Assembly: GCF_000952155.1 (NCBI RefSeq)
Contig: NZ_JYON01000023.1
Span: 16,359-80,358, forward strand
DNA length: 64,000 nucleotides
From: Aliterella atlantica CENA595
GTDB taxonomy: Bacteria; Cyanobacteriota; Cyanobacteriia; Cyanobacteriales; Chroococcidiopsidaceae
Direction of reading: 5' to 3'
The notes beneath the pieces were generated by a model. That model saw only the letters and a list, made by a program, of their open reading frames with translations, was not told the DNA's origin and did not search any database. The position numbers and the translations under genes are program-made. Within the stretch, counting starts at the first letter, position 1, and each line of letters begins with the position of its first letter. Below, one piece after another: positions 25,898 through 33,867 of the stretch.

Positions 25898-25918
25898 CAG
25901 AAAATTGAGGATGGAAAC
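25898..25918. repeat. 21-bp direct repeat, right copy
   Basis: CAGAAAATTGAGG followed by ATGGAAAC, matching 25398-25418 at 19 of 21 positions. The terminal GAAAC resembles CRISPR repeat ends, but there is no array. Confidence 0.65.
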
Positions 25919-25960
25919 GATTTACTATCATGAATTAAGTAACCGCGATCGCATTCCCCT

Positions 25961-26170
25961 ATGACCCAAGTAGAAAACACAATCAAACTCGACCAATTTC
26001 TCAAATGGGTAGGAGTAGCACCAACAGGCGGACAAGCCAAGCTGCTAATTCAAGATGGCGAGGTTCTAGTTAATGGCGTAGTTGAAACCCGTCGAGGACG
26101 CAAATTAGTTACAGGCGATCGCGTTACTGTAGGTAAAGAAGATTTTATTGTTAAGTTAGATAGTTACTAA
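25961..26170 (+). CDS. S4-domain RNA-binding protein
   Basis: A 69-residue protein consisting of one S4 domain (IKLDQFLKWVGVAPTGGQAK, then LIQDGEVLVNGVVETRRGRKL, TGDRVTV), the stand-alone YbcJ/YaaA-like type that binds structured RNA. It lies 83 bp upstream of rtcB in the same direction and could be transcribed with the RNA-repair operon. A decayed second copy lies at 25275-25396. Confidence 0.85.
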   Translation: MTQVENTIKLDQFLKWVGVAPTGGQAKLLIQDGEVLVNGVVETRRGRKLVTGDRVTVGKEDFIVKLDSY

Positions 26171-26253
26171 ATACTTCATCCTTTCTGTGGATGCACAATT
26201 GAGCGCAGATAACACCCTTAGTAATAGAGCAGTAGTAGGGGCGATCGCGCTTG

Positions 26254-27705
26254 ATGGATTTTTTAGAGCGAATTAGTGACACTATCTGGGAAATTCCCGT
26301 TTCATACAAAGAAGGAATGCGAGTACCTGCGCGGATTTATGGCTCGCAGCAACTAATCCGAGAAATGGATGCAGGTGTATTTGACCAAGTAACCAACGTG
26401 GCAACTTTGCCAGGAATTACCAAATACGCTCTATGTATGCCCGACGGACACTTTGGCTACGGCTTTCCTATTGGTGGCGTAGCCGCGATGGATATAGAAA
26501 ATGGTGGTGTAATTTCTCCTGGTGGTATCGGTTTTGATATTAATTGCGGTATGCGTTTAGTAGTGACAAACCTTACCTACAAAGAAGTCAAGCCGCATAT
26601 CAAGCAACTTGTAGACAATCTCTACAAACAAATTCCCGCAGGTGTGGGGAGTAAAGGCTTTGTTGATATTTCTCGTAACGAGTTTCGGCGCGTAGTCGAA
26701 CAAGGCGCTCAGTGGTGTGTCCGTAACGATTACGGTTGGGAAGAAGATTTAGAACTAATAGAAGAAAATGGCTGCTTTGCAGGCGCAGATGCTAGCAAAA
26801 TTAGCGATCGCGCGATCGACCGAGGCGCTAACCAAATTGGTACTCTAGGATCGGGCAACCATTACCTAGAAGTGCAAGTTGCCAAAAAAGAACATATTTT
26901 TGACCCAGAAATCGCCGAAACTTTTGGCATTACGATGCCAGATCAAGTTGTAATTATGTTTCACTGTGGTAGTCGCGGATTTGGGCATCAAGTAGCAACA
27001 GACTACCTGCAAACATTTCTCAAAGTCATGGATAGCAAGTATGGCATCAAAATCCTAGATCGCGAACTAGCTTGCGCTCCTTTTAATTCACCTGAAGGTC
27101 AAGCTTACTTTGCCGCCATGAAGTGCGGTATTAATATGTCATTTGCCAACCGCCAAGTTATTTTGCACCGCATTAGAGAAGTATTTGCGCGTGTTTTTGG
27201 GCGTTCGGCGCGAGATTTGGGCATGAATATGGTTTATGACGTTGCCCACAATACAGCCAAGCTAGAACAGCATAAAGTAGATGGAAAAGAGCGAAGTCTT
27301 TTAGTCCACCGCAAAGGCTCAACTCGCGCCTTTGGTCCGCATATGACAGATGTACCCAAGCAGTACCAAGCAGTAGGACAACCTGTAATTATCGGTGGCA
27401 GCATGGAAACAGGCTCTTATTTGCTAGCTGGTGTAGAAACGGGTGCAGAAACGTTTTTTAGTACAGCACACGGTAGCGGACGCACGATGAGCCGCACAAA
27501 AGCTAGAAAAACTTGGCGCGGCGAACAACTGCAAAAAGATATGGCAGCAAAAGGTATCTACGTTCGCAGTACATCTTGGTCTGGTTTAGCCGAAGAAGCA
27601 GGCGCAGCATATAAAAATATAGACGATGTAATTGCAGCTACCGAGTTAGCAGGGCTGTGTAAACGAGTAGTGCGGCTAACTCCGATTGGCAATATCAAAG
27701 GATAA
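26254..27705 (+). CDS. rtcB: RNA-splicing ligase RtcB
   Basis: RtcB joins RNA 2',3'-cyclic phosphate or 3'-phosphate ends to 5'-OH ends, using GTP and Mn(II). In this 483-residue protein the metal ligands can be placed as C98 (DINCGMR), H203 (GSGNHYLE), H237 (FHCGSRG) and H332 (DVAHN). The guanylylated His is H406 in AHGSGR. These sit within three positions of those known in the Pyrococcus enzyme. ATG 26254 is preferred over the adjacent TTG. The next gene starts 9 bp downstream, so rtcB is the first of four tightly packed genes with COG0523, archease and rtcA. Confidence 0.95.
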   Translation: MDFLERISDTIWEIPVSYKEGMRVPARIYGSQQLIREMDAGVFDQVTNVATLPGITKYALCMPDGHFGYGFPIGGVAAMDIENGGVISPGGIGFDINCGMRLVVTNLTYKEVKPHIKQLVDNLYKQIPAGVGSKGFVDISRNEFRRVVEQGAQWCVRNDYGWEEDLELIEENGCFAGADASKISDRAIDRGANQIGTLGSGNHYLEVQVAKKEHIFDPEIAETFGITMPDQVVIMFHCGSRGFGHQVATDYLQTFLKVMDSKYGIKILDRELACAPFNSPEGQAYFAAMKCGINMSFANRQVILHRIREVFARVFGRSARDLGMNMVYDVAHNTAKLEQHKVDGKERSLLVHRKGSTRAFGPHMTDVPKQYQAVGQPVIIGGSMETGSYLLAGVETGAETFFSTAHGSGRTMSRTKARKTWRGEQLQKDMAAKGIYVRSTSWSGLAEEAGAAYKNIDDVIAATELAGLCKRVVRLTPIGNIKG

Positions 27706-27714
27706 CTGGAAAAA

Positions 27715-28602
27715 ATGCAAGTACGCACGCCACTTACATTAATTACAGGAGCCTTGGGCAGCGGCAAGACTACGTTGCTACGGTATATATTAGCTACAGT
27801 TAATCGCAAAATTGCCATTTTGATGAACGAATTTGGCGAAATTTCCATTGATAGCAAGATTGTTGCTGGAAAAAACGTGCAAATGGCAGATCTCGGCGGC
27901 GGTTGCGTTTGCTGTTCGCTATTAGGTGAATTTGAAGCAGCAGTCAACGAAATTATCGAGACAGTCGCACCAGATATTATTGTTGTAGAAACAACAGGAT
28001 TAGCCGAACCTGATGCTTTAGTATTTGATATTCAAGAAAGCATCCCGATTGTACGGCTAGATGGAGTGATTGCAGTCGTTGATGCCGATGCAATGGTGAG
28101 ATATCCGCTAATCGGACATACCGAGCGCATCCAAATCGCCGCTGTCGATATAATTTTGCTTAATAAAGTCGATTTAGTAACTGAGCAACAGTTGTACGCG
28201 ATCGCAACTAAGTTAGGACAAATCAACGAAGTTGCCCAAATCATCTCCACCCAACGTTGCCAAATTGACCCAGATTTATTATTTGGCATTGGGCGCACAG
28301 AAGCAACAATTAAACCGCCTCACCACGTCCACCAACCGCAATATACATCATTTGCTTACACGACATCGGCAACTTTAACTCGTGACTGTTTTGCAGAATT
28401 TGCCGATAATTTAGGCGAAGATGTCACCCGCGCCAAAGGATTTGTGCGTTTTCCTGAAAATACTTACTTATTTAACTTTGTTGCAGGGCGGTGGGATTTA
28501 GAAGAATTTACTAGCGAACAAACAGAGCTAGTATTTATTGGTAAGAAAATCGGCGATCGCCAAACTGAGATCGTCAATCGTCTCAAATCCTGCGAACAAT
28601 AG
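27715..28602 (+). CDS. COG0523 (CobW-type) metallochaperone GTPase
   Basis: A 295-residue G3E GTPase with Walker A GALGSGKT (12-19), the signature metal-binding CxCC (C64, C66, C67 in GGGCVCC), the ETTGLAEP switch and the NKVD guanine motif. A His-containing linker (PPHHVHQPQ) precedes the C-terminal CobW_C domain. Family members insert or deliver Zn, Co, Ni or Fe to client enzymes in a GTP-dependent way. It sits between rtcB and archease with spacers of 9 and 4 bp, so RtcB, a Mn/GTP enzyme, is the obvious candidate client; this is inference. Confidence 0.9.
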   Translation: MQVRTPLTLITGALGSGKTTLLRYILATVNRKIAILMNEFGEISIDSKIVAGKNVQMADLGGGCVCCSLLGEFEAAVNEIIETVAPDIIVVETTGLAEPDALVFDIQESIPIVRLDGVIAVVDADAMVRYPLIGHTERIQIAAVDIILLNKVDLVTEQQLYAIATKLGQINEVAQIISTQRCQIDPDLLFGIGRTEATIKPPHHVHQPQYTSFAYTTSATLTRDCFAEFADNLGEDVTRAKGFVRFPENTYLFNFVAGRWDLEEFTSEQTELVFIGKKIGDRQTEIVNRLKSCEQ

Positions 28603-28606
28603 TATT

Positions 28607-29038
28607 ATGCCTTACGAGTATTTGGAAGATATAGCGATCGCCGATATTGCCTTTCACGCTTGGGGTAAGGATTTAGCTGAATTATTTCAAGCTGCGGGTG
28701 ATGCTGTTATTAATACGATGATTGAAAATATAGCAGAAATTGCTCCCCAAACTAGTCGCACTTTCAATTTAGAAAATGAGGCGCTAGATATGCTGTTGTT
28801 CAACTTTTTAGAAGAATTTATCTACTACAAAGACAGCGAACAATTGTTACTTAGAGCGCAGCAAGTGCAAATCGACAACAAAGACGGTAATTATTACCTA
28901 ACAGCGATGACTTATGGAGAAACTATCAATCCAGAACGACATCAGCAAAGAGTAGATGTAAAAGCAGTCACGCTTCACCGTTTTGAGTTAGAAAAAATAG
29001 AGGATGGTTGGACGGCAAGGGTAATTTTAGATATTTAG
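28607..29038 (+). CDS. Archease (RtcB activator)
   Basis: This 143-residue archease starts at ATG 28607 (MPYEYLEDIAIADIAFHAWG), 4 bp after the upstream gene; the frame is open further up but the family begins here. Conserved acidic residues lie in the N-terminal DIAIADIAFHAWG and in FLEEFIYYKDSE, and the last residues are RVILDI. Archease speeds RtcB guanylylation and allows multiple turnover in archaea and animals. Its place inside an rtcB-rtcA operon supports the same role here. Confidence 0.9.
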   Translation: MPYEYLEDIAIADIAFHAWGKDLAELFQAAGDAVINTMIENIAEIAPQTSRTFNLENEALDMLLFNFLEEFIYYKDSEQLLLRAQQVQIDNKDGNYYLTAMTYGETINPERHQQRVDVKAVTLHRFELEKIEDGWTARVILDI

Positions 29039-29045
29039 AGCAAAT

Positions 29046-30098
29046 ATGCTACAAATTGACGGATCTTATGGTGAAGGCGGAGGGCAAATTCTGCGTACCA
29101 GTCTGAGTTTAGCAGCTATTACCGGACAACCGATTGCGATCGCTAACATCCGCGCCAATCGCAGTAAACCAGGACTCGCAATTCAACACCTTACCGCAGT
29201 CCGCGCCGCCGCTGCAATTTGTCAGGCGCAGGTAAAAGGTGATGCAGTTGGCTCGATGCAGTTAGAGTTTATCCCTACTTGCAGAGCGATCGCAGGTTCT
29301 TATATTTTTGATGTTGCCCAAACTACAGGCGCAGGTTCAGCAGGCGCAATTATGCTAGTTTTGCAAACTATTTTGCTTCCCTTAGCACTAGCAAAAGGCA
29401 ACTCAGTAGTAACCCTCAAAGGTGGAACTCACGTTCCTTGGAGTCCGCCAGCAACATATATAGAATTAGTTTATTTACCAATCCTGCTGCAAATGGGCGT
29501 ACAAGCTCAAATGCAAGTAAAGTCTTGGGGTTGGTATCCTCAAGGTAATGGAGAAGTAGAGTTAATTATATCTGGGCAATCTACACCGTTAAAAAGCTTG
29601 CATCTAGTAGAACGGGGAAACTTGCAAGCAGTAAAGGGATTAGCAGTAGCGACACAATTACCCGCACATATTCCGCAGCGTATGGTAAGTAGAGCCGAAA
29701 ATTTACTTAGGGAAGCTAAAATTAAAACTGATATCCAGCCTGGAAAAATGCGGGGAATAGCACCAGGCGCGGGAATTACTCTAGTGGCTGAGTACGAGCA
29801 TAGTTTAGCTGGTTTTAGTGCTTTAGGAAAACTTGGACTAGCAGCCGAGAAAGTTGCAGAAATGGCAGTAGAAGAATTATTAGCTTTTGATAGCACAGGT
29901 GCGCCTGTAGAAGAACATTTAGCAGATCAATTACTTTTACCAGCAGCATTAGCTACAGCAGCAAGCGAGTATAGAGTTGCTGAAGTTAGTACCCATCTGA
30001 CAACAAACGCTTGGGTAATCGAGCAATTTGGAATAGCTAAAATTGCGATCGCACCTGACACCAAGATAGTAACAATTTCACCTACCGGGATATCATAA
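29046..30098 (+). CDS. rtcA: RNA 3'-terminal phosphate cyclase RtcA
   Basis: RtcA converts RNA 3'-phosphates to 2',3'-cyclic phosphates using ATP, producing ends that RtcB can seal. The 350-residue protein has IDGSYGEGGGQILRT at the N-terminus, GAGSAGA, the GWYPQGNGEV block and the nucleophile His region (EEHLADQLLLP, H291). It starts 7 bp after archease. Having both RtcA and RtcB in one unit gives a complete end-healing and sealing route. Confidence 0.95.
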   Translation: MLQIDGSYGEGGGQILRTSLSLAAITGQPIAIANIRANRSKPGLAIQHLTAVRAAAAICQAQVKGDAVGSMQLEFIPTCRAIAGSYIFDVAQTTGAGSAGAIMLVLQTILLPLALAKGNSVVTLKGGTHVPWSPPATYIELVYLPILLQMGVQAQMQVKSWGWYPQGNGEVELIISGQSTPLKSLHLVERGNLQAVKGLAVATQLPAHIPQRMVSRAENLLREAKIKTDIQPGKMRGIAPGAGITLVAEYEHSLAGFSALGKLGLAAEKVAEMAVEELLAFDSTGAPVEEHLADQLLLPAALATAASEYRVAEVSTHLTTNAWVIEQFGIAKIAIAPDTKIVTISPTGIS

Positions 30099-30120
30099 AG
30101 CTTATGACTTTATAGGTGTT

Positions 30121-30696
30121 ATGCAATTAAGACAAATTACCGGATTATTGCTGGCAAGTACGCTAACTTTAGGCATCGCTACAGCCCAACAGCAATCTAA
30201 CGTGCAAGCCCAATTACAACCGCAACAACGCATCTCAGACGTACCTTATGTACCAACACCTAATGTAGTGGTACAAGCAATGTTGAAACTAGCCAACGTA
30301 TCCGGTAAAGATGTCGTCTACGATCTTGGTAGCGGTGATGGGAGAATTCCAATCGCTGCTGCTCAAATTGGTGCTAGTGCAGTAGGCATAGAAATCAACC
30401 CCAAATTAGTCCAGCAATGCCAAGAAAATGCTAAAAAAGCAGGAGTAAGCGATCGCGTTCAATGCTTGCAACAAGACTTATTTCAAACCGATCTCAGCAA
30501 AGCTACAGTCGTCACTCTCTACCTGCTACCAGAAATTAATCAAAAACTATACCCTAAGCTATTAAAAGAACTAAAACCAGGAACGCGCATTATCTCTCAC
30601 GCCTTCGATATGGGCGATAAATGGAAAAGCGATCGCGTTGTGTACGTTCAAGGACCAAAGCACCAGCATATTTTGTATTATTGGGTAGTTAAATAA
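30121..30696 (+). CDS. Exported class I SAM-dependent methyltransferase
   Basis: The 191-residue protein carries an N-terminal Sec-type signal (GLLLASTLTLGIATA followed by a Gln-rich stretch), which is unusual for a methyltransferase because SAM is cytoplasmic. The rest is a Rossmann methyltransferase with motif I VYDLGSGDGRI, the acidic residue in VGIEINP, and a post-I region LQQDLF. It starts 22 bp after rtcA and could belong to the same transcript. The signal may instead be a membrane anchor. The substrate is unknown. Confidence 0.75.
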   Translation: MQLRQITGLLLASTLTLGIATAQQQSNVQAQLQPQQRISDVPYVPTPNVVVQAMLKLANVSGKDVVYDLGSGDGRIPIAAAQIGASAVGIEINPKLVQQCQENAKKAGVSDRVQCLQQDLFQTDLSKATVVTLYLLPEINQKLYPKLLKELKPGTRIISHAFDMGDKWKSDRVVYVQGPKHQHILYYWVVK

Positions 30697-30720
30697 AGGA
30701 GCGCAATGCATTGCGCCCTT
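30697..30720. repeat. GCAATGCATTGC palindrome after the methyltransferase gene
   Basis: GCGCAATG and CATTGCGC form a perfect 16-bp core at 30701-30716, flanked by AAGG and CCTT with one mismatch. It begins right after the stop codon. The core matches the palindrome inside the HPPD gene (10488-10515). Confidence 0.75.
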
Positions 30721-30812
30721 ATAAAAGTTTGAATTTTTAAATTCAAAGAGCGATGATTCTGCTGCATCTAGCCTATAGACTTTAAATTGATACCTCAGCA
30801 ACGGCAAATATC

Positions 30813-31961
30813 ATGACACAAACAATTGCGATCGATAACAGTCAAAAGCTGCAACTTGCACCTCTAGATATCCCCAACCGCTTGCTGCTAGGTCCAGGAC
30901 CCTCTAACGCGCATCCAGCGGTCTTAGAAGCCATGAATACACCACCTGTTGGGCATCTAGATCCAGCCTTTCTGGGACTTATGGATGAAATTCAGTCATT
31001 GCTGCGTTATACATGGCAAACCCAAAATCAGTTAACTATTGCTGTTAGCGGTACGGGAACGGCTGCAATGGAAGCAACGATCGCAAATTCTGTTGAACCT
31101 GGCGATGTAGTATTAATTGGCGTAGCTGGTTATTTTGGCAATCGCTTGGTAGATATGGCAGGTAGATACGGCGCAGATGTCCGCACTATTACCAAGCCTT
31201 GGGGACAAGTATTTAGTTTAAGCGAACTAAGAACAGCTTTAGAAACTCATCGCCCAGCTATATTAGCTTTAGTTCATGCTGAAACTTCCACTGGCGCAAG
31301 ACAGCCTATAGATGGTGTTGGTGACTTGTGTCGGGAATTTGGCTGTTTGTTATTACTCGATACAGTTACAAGTTTGGGTGGCGTGCCGATATTTTTAGAT
31401 ACTTGGGGAGTAGATTTAGCTTATAGTTGCAGCCAAAAAGGATTAGGCTGTCCTCCTGGTGCTTCTCCTTTTACAATGAGTCAAAGGGCGGTGGAGAAGT
31501 TGCAACAGCGCAAGACTAAGGTTGCTAACTGGTACTTGGATATGAATTTGCTGGGTAAATATTGGGGAAGCGATCGCATTTATCACCATACTGCACCGAT
31601 TAACTTATACTATGCGCTGCGGGAAGCTTTGCGCTTGTTAGCCCAAGAAGGAATAGAAAATTCCTGGCAGCGCCATCAAAAGAATGTAGAGTATCTGTGG
31701 GCAGGGTTAGAAGATATCGGCTTAAAATTGCACGTTCAGCAAGAGTTTCGTTTACCTACTTTAACTACAGTCTGCATTCCCGATGGTGTAGATGGTAAAG
31801 CGATCGCCAAGATATTATTGAACGATTACAACATTGAAGTTGGCGGCGGTTTAGGCGAACTAGCTGGTAAAGTTTGGCGCGTAGGTTTGATGGGTTTTAA
31901 TAGCCGCACAGAAAGCGTAGATAGGCTTTTAGAAGTATTGCCACAGGTTTTATCTAAGTAA
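30813..31961 (+). CDS. Alanine-glyoxylate / serine-pyruvate aminotransferase family
   Basis: A 382-residue fold-type I PLP enzyme of the class V AGXT group. Conserved parts are LLGPGPSNAHPAVLEAM and GHLDPAF near the N-terminus, HAETSTG, LLLDTVTSLGG, and the PLP Lys in SCSQKGLG(C)PPG. The family transfers amino groups from serine or alanine to glyoxylate and works in photorespiration; the exact donor is not predictable. ATG 30813 fits. It is separated from the methyltransferase by 116 bp and a palindrome, so it probably has its own promoter. Confidence 0.9.
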   Translation: MTQTIAIDNSQKLQLAPLDIPNRLLLGPGPSNAHPAVLEAMNTPPVGHLDPAFLGLMDEIQSLLRYTWQTQNQLTIAVSGTGTAAMEATIANSVEPGDVVLIGVAGYFGNRLVDMAGRYGADVRTITKPWGQVFSLSELRTALETHRPAILALVHAETSTGARQPIDGVGDLCREFGCLLLLDTVTSLGGVPIFLDTWGVDLAYSCSQKGLGCPPGASPFTMSQRAVEKLQQRKTKVANWYLDMNLLGKYWGSDRIYHHTAPINLYYALREALRLLAQEGIENSWQRHQKNVEYLWAGLEDIGLKLHVQQEFRLPTLTTVCIPDGVDGKAIAKILLNDYNIEVGGGLGELAGKVWRVGLMGFNSRTESVDRLLEVLPQVLSK

Positions 31962-31973
31962 TAACGTCATACC

Positions 31974-32309
31974 TCATGCAACTGCAAATCCTGTGTGAGG
32001 TCTTACTGCTGGTTCGTAAAATCCTAAAACAATATCTGTTTTAGGAATACCAGCTTCAAGTAATTCATTAGTAACACCGTATTCAGTGCCATCTCTTTGC
32101 ACCCAAACTTTACCATCAATAATATCTATGTGAATTAAACAGCCGTGAATTCGTCCTTGCTTACTCCAACCAGTAGAGACGATTAAATAGCGATCGCTTG
32201 CCAAGTCAAACACCGTTTTATTTTCAATGTCTGCATTTGCATAGGAAATATTAACGTAAGGTTTTAAGGTTTCTTGAATTATATTACGGTAGTTTTTTAA
32301 CTTATCCAT
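31974..32309 (-). CDS. xisI: XisI family protein
   Basis: A 111-residue XisI (fdxN element excision controlling factor) protein: MDKLKNYRNIIQETL, the FDLASDRYLIVSTGW block, HIDIIDGKVWVQRDGTEYG and a C-terminal HTGFAVA. XisI was described as helping XisF-dependent excision of the fdxN element in Anabaena, but most copies, like this one, are far from any such element. The ATG overlaps the end of a decayed xisH. The frame is intact, so it is an orphan partner. Confidence 0.85.
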   Translation of the reverse strand: MDKLKNYRNIIQETLKPYVNISYANADIENKTVFDLASDRYLIVSTGWSKQGRIHGCLIHIDIIDGKVWVQRDGTEYGVTNELLEAGIPKTDIVLGFYEPAVRPHTGFAVA

Positions 32310-32553
32310 CTTACAATTGTCTCCTCATCAGCATCAACAACAATTAATTTAATCAGCTTTTTATCTAATAAAATCTTCCCAACTAATTCTTCAAATAGTT
32401 TATTATAAATACTTGTACGAATAGCTAAAAATAATTCTCGTTTTTGTTCAGTTACTTATAGTACATTTTTGTAAAAAATATATTACCCTAAAGCATTTTT
32501 TAAATCCTCGACTTCAGATACACCTATAAAACCTATTTTGAATTTATAAGAAG
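32297..32553 (-). pseudogene. Decayed xisH
   Basis: Upstream of xisI on the same strand the sequence reads FIGVSEVEDLKNALG, stop, YIFYKNVL, stop, VTEQKRELFLAIRTSIYNKL, then KLIKLIVVDADEETIVRWIS and a final TAA overlapping the xisI ATG. This is the C-terminal two thirds of XisH in one frame with two nonsense codons where Gln and Glu are usual (CAA to TAA and GAA to TAA). The N-terminal nuclease-like part upstream is not recognisable. No frameshift is needed to align it. Confidence 0.75.
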
Positions 32554-32750
32554 TTCATTAGAGTTCTCCTTTTAAAACTTTTAAATTGCTAGCATTAGTT
32601 GTTAGGGTAAGTAATCTTCTAGAGATGCATAAATTAGTAAAGAATACAGGTAGATAAAGTTGTTACTAACTTTAAGAAACGCTAATTCCGTATCAATAAT
32701 ATGCCATGAGCTAGAGTAACATAATCGACAACTAGCTAGACACGCTCATG

Positions 32751-33371
32751 CTAGCCGATGCTTTTAGTGGTTTGTTGATTTTGGCTTTGCATAAATTGTA
32801 TAACGGGAATCAGTAGAAATGTGGCGAACCATCCCCAAGGATGAATCAAAGCACCTGCGATCGCTAGCAAAGAGATCGACGGTTCGACATAACTTTCCTG
32901 ACGAATTTGGCGAATGGTTTGAGCGTCTAGATCGGGAGCGACAAGTCGTCGCTCTTGAGTAGCATATATCCAGGTTACTGATGAAAATAAGCCAATGCTA
33001 GCTGCTGTTAAACTATAAAATACTTGAACTGCAAAAACAGAGTCATAATAATTGGACAAAGCATTGGCATAAGGCATTAACACCACAAAGAGTAAGGAAA
33101 AGAGCGTTAGCCAGAGATGAATTGTATCGGTACTTTTATAGTACTTAAACTGATTGAGATGAGTAGTCCAATAAGATGCGATAATAATAAAAGTCAGCGC
33201 ATAAACACCAAGATCTGGAATTTGTGTTTGCAGAAATTGAGTCACTTCCTGTGGTGTCATTTTCGCGGTAGGAAATGAGTCAAATGTTAGTGCCATTAGG
33301 GTCATCGCAACAGCAAAAATCAGATCGCTAAGACGAGCAAGACGATGAATCGGTATCGGGAAGGTATCCAT
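32751..33371 (-). CDS. TMEM175-like (DUF1211) potassium channel protein
   Basis: A 206-residue membrane protein with six hydrophobic segments. The N-terminus has the family motif RLARLSDLIFAVAMTLMALTF, in which the conserved R..(F/L)SD lines the pore of TMEM175-type channels. Bacterial members form K+ leak channels as tetramers. It ends with a polar Gln-rich tail. It is monocistronic. Channel activity is inferred from family only. Confidence 0.8.
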   Translation of the reverse strand: MDTFPIPIHRLARLSDLIFAVAMTLMALTFDSFPTAKMTPQEVTQFLQTQIPDLGVYALTFIIIASYWTTHLNQFKYYKSTDTIHLWLTLFSLLFVVLMPYANALSNYYDSVFAVQVFYSLTAASIGLFSSVTWIYATQERRLVAPDLDAQTIRQIRQESYVEPSISLLAIAGALIHPWGWFATFLLIPVIQFMQSQNQQTTKSIG

Positions 33372-33442
33372 AGTAATCTTGTTGGTGTATAGAACCCTTT
33401 TGGGATATTTTTGAGATAGGCTAAAATCAAAAATAAATGACG

Positions 33443-33475
33443 TACTCCAGTAGCTTAATGGATAAAGAGTAGGAA
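33443..33475 (+). other. Possible 5' remnant of a tRNA gene
   Basis: ACTCCAG, TAGCTTAATGGATAAAG and AGTAGGAAATCA follow the order of a tRNA-Arg 5' half: acceptor strand, D-arm with the invariant GGATA, and the start of the anticodon arm. No anticodon loop, T-arm or 3' acceptor strand follows, so this is not a working tRNA. Nearby AATGGATAA and TTATCCATT (about 33501-33509) form an inverted repeat. Confidence 0.35.
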
Positions 33476-33563
33476 ATCATTTTCTCGATATTTTTCTAGC
33501 TTATCCATTGGATAATCCCCAGAATTTATTGCTAATAAAGACAATTTACTGTAAAACGATCGC

Positions 33564-33674
33564 TTATTGCGACAAAAAGCCTGTAAATAGTAGCGGTAAG
33601 AATATCAGCGCAATTGCAAGCAACAGCAAGGTTCCTGGATCTATATCAATGGTGTTTTTTTCGGGATCGCTCAT
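33564..33674 (-). CDS. Tiny single-TM protein (36 aa)
   Basis: ATG 33674 opens MSDPEKNTIDIDPGTLLLLA, then IALIFLPLLFTGFLSQ, a polar N-terminus and one transmembrane helix. GAAGAGGTG upstream is a good Shine-Dalgarno. The gene lies 19 bp after a second tiny TM gene in the same direction. Sizes and topology are like small subunits of photosynthetic or NDH-1 complexes, but I do not recognise a named family. Confidence 0.6.
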   Translation of the reverse strand: MSDPEKNTIDIDPGTLLLLAIALIFLPLLFTGFLSQ

Positions 33675-33693
33675 TTTACACCTCTTCAACCTT

Positions 33694-33801
33694 CTATTTC
33701 TTCCAGGGTAGCTTAGTACCCATCTCAGTTACGGCTGAGAAAATTAAATACACAATTAGTAAGCCAGCACCCAAAAGAAAAGCTAATAAATCGTTATCCA
33801 T
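33694..33801 (-). CDS. Tiny single-TM protein (35 aa)
   Basis: ATG 33801 opens MDNDLLAFLLGAGLLIVYLI, then FSAVTEMGTKLPWKK. One hydrophobic helix (about residues 5-24) is followed by a short basic tail ending PWKK. It is the first gene of a two-gene unit with the 36-residue gene and is divergent from the glycosyltransferase. A small-subunit role in a thylakoid complex is possible but unproven. Confidence 0.6.
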   Translation of the reverse strand: MDNDLLAFLLGAGLLIVYLIFSAVTEMGTKLPWKK

Positions 33802-33867
33802 ATGCGATCGCGCGCCATACTCCGCTAATATTAACGCCAAAAGGCGCGATCGCTTTAGGAATGTGGC

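Noticed and set aside
25860..25900. T-arm-like GGATTTGAATC suggesting a tRNA
   Set aside because: No acceptor, D-arm or anticodon arm can be built around it on either strand.
25398..25918. CRISPR-like repeat ends (GATTGAAAC, GATGGAAAC)
   Set aside because: Only two copies occur, 500 bp apart, with genes between and no regular spacers; no cas genes are in the window.
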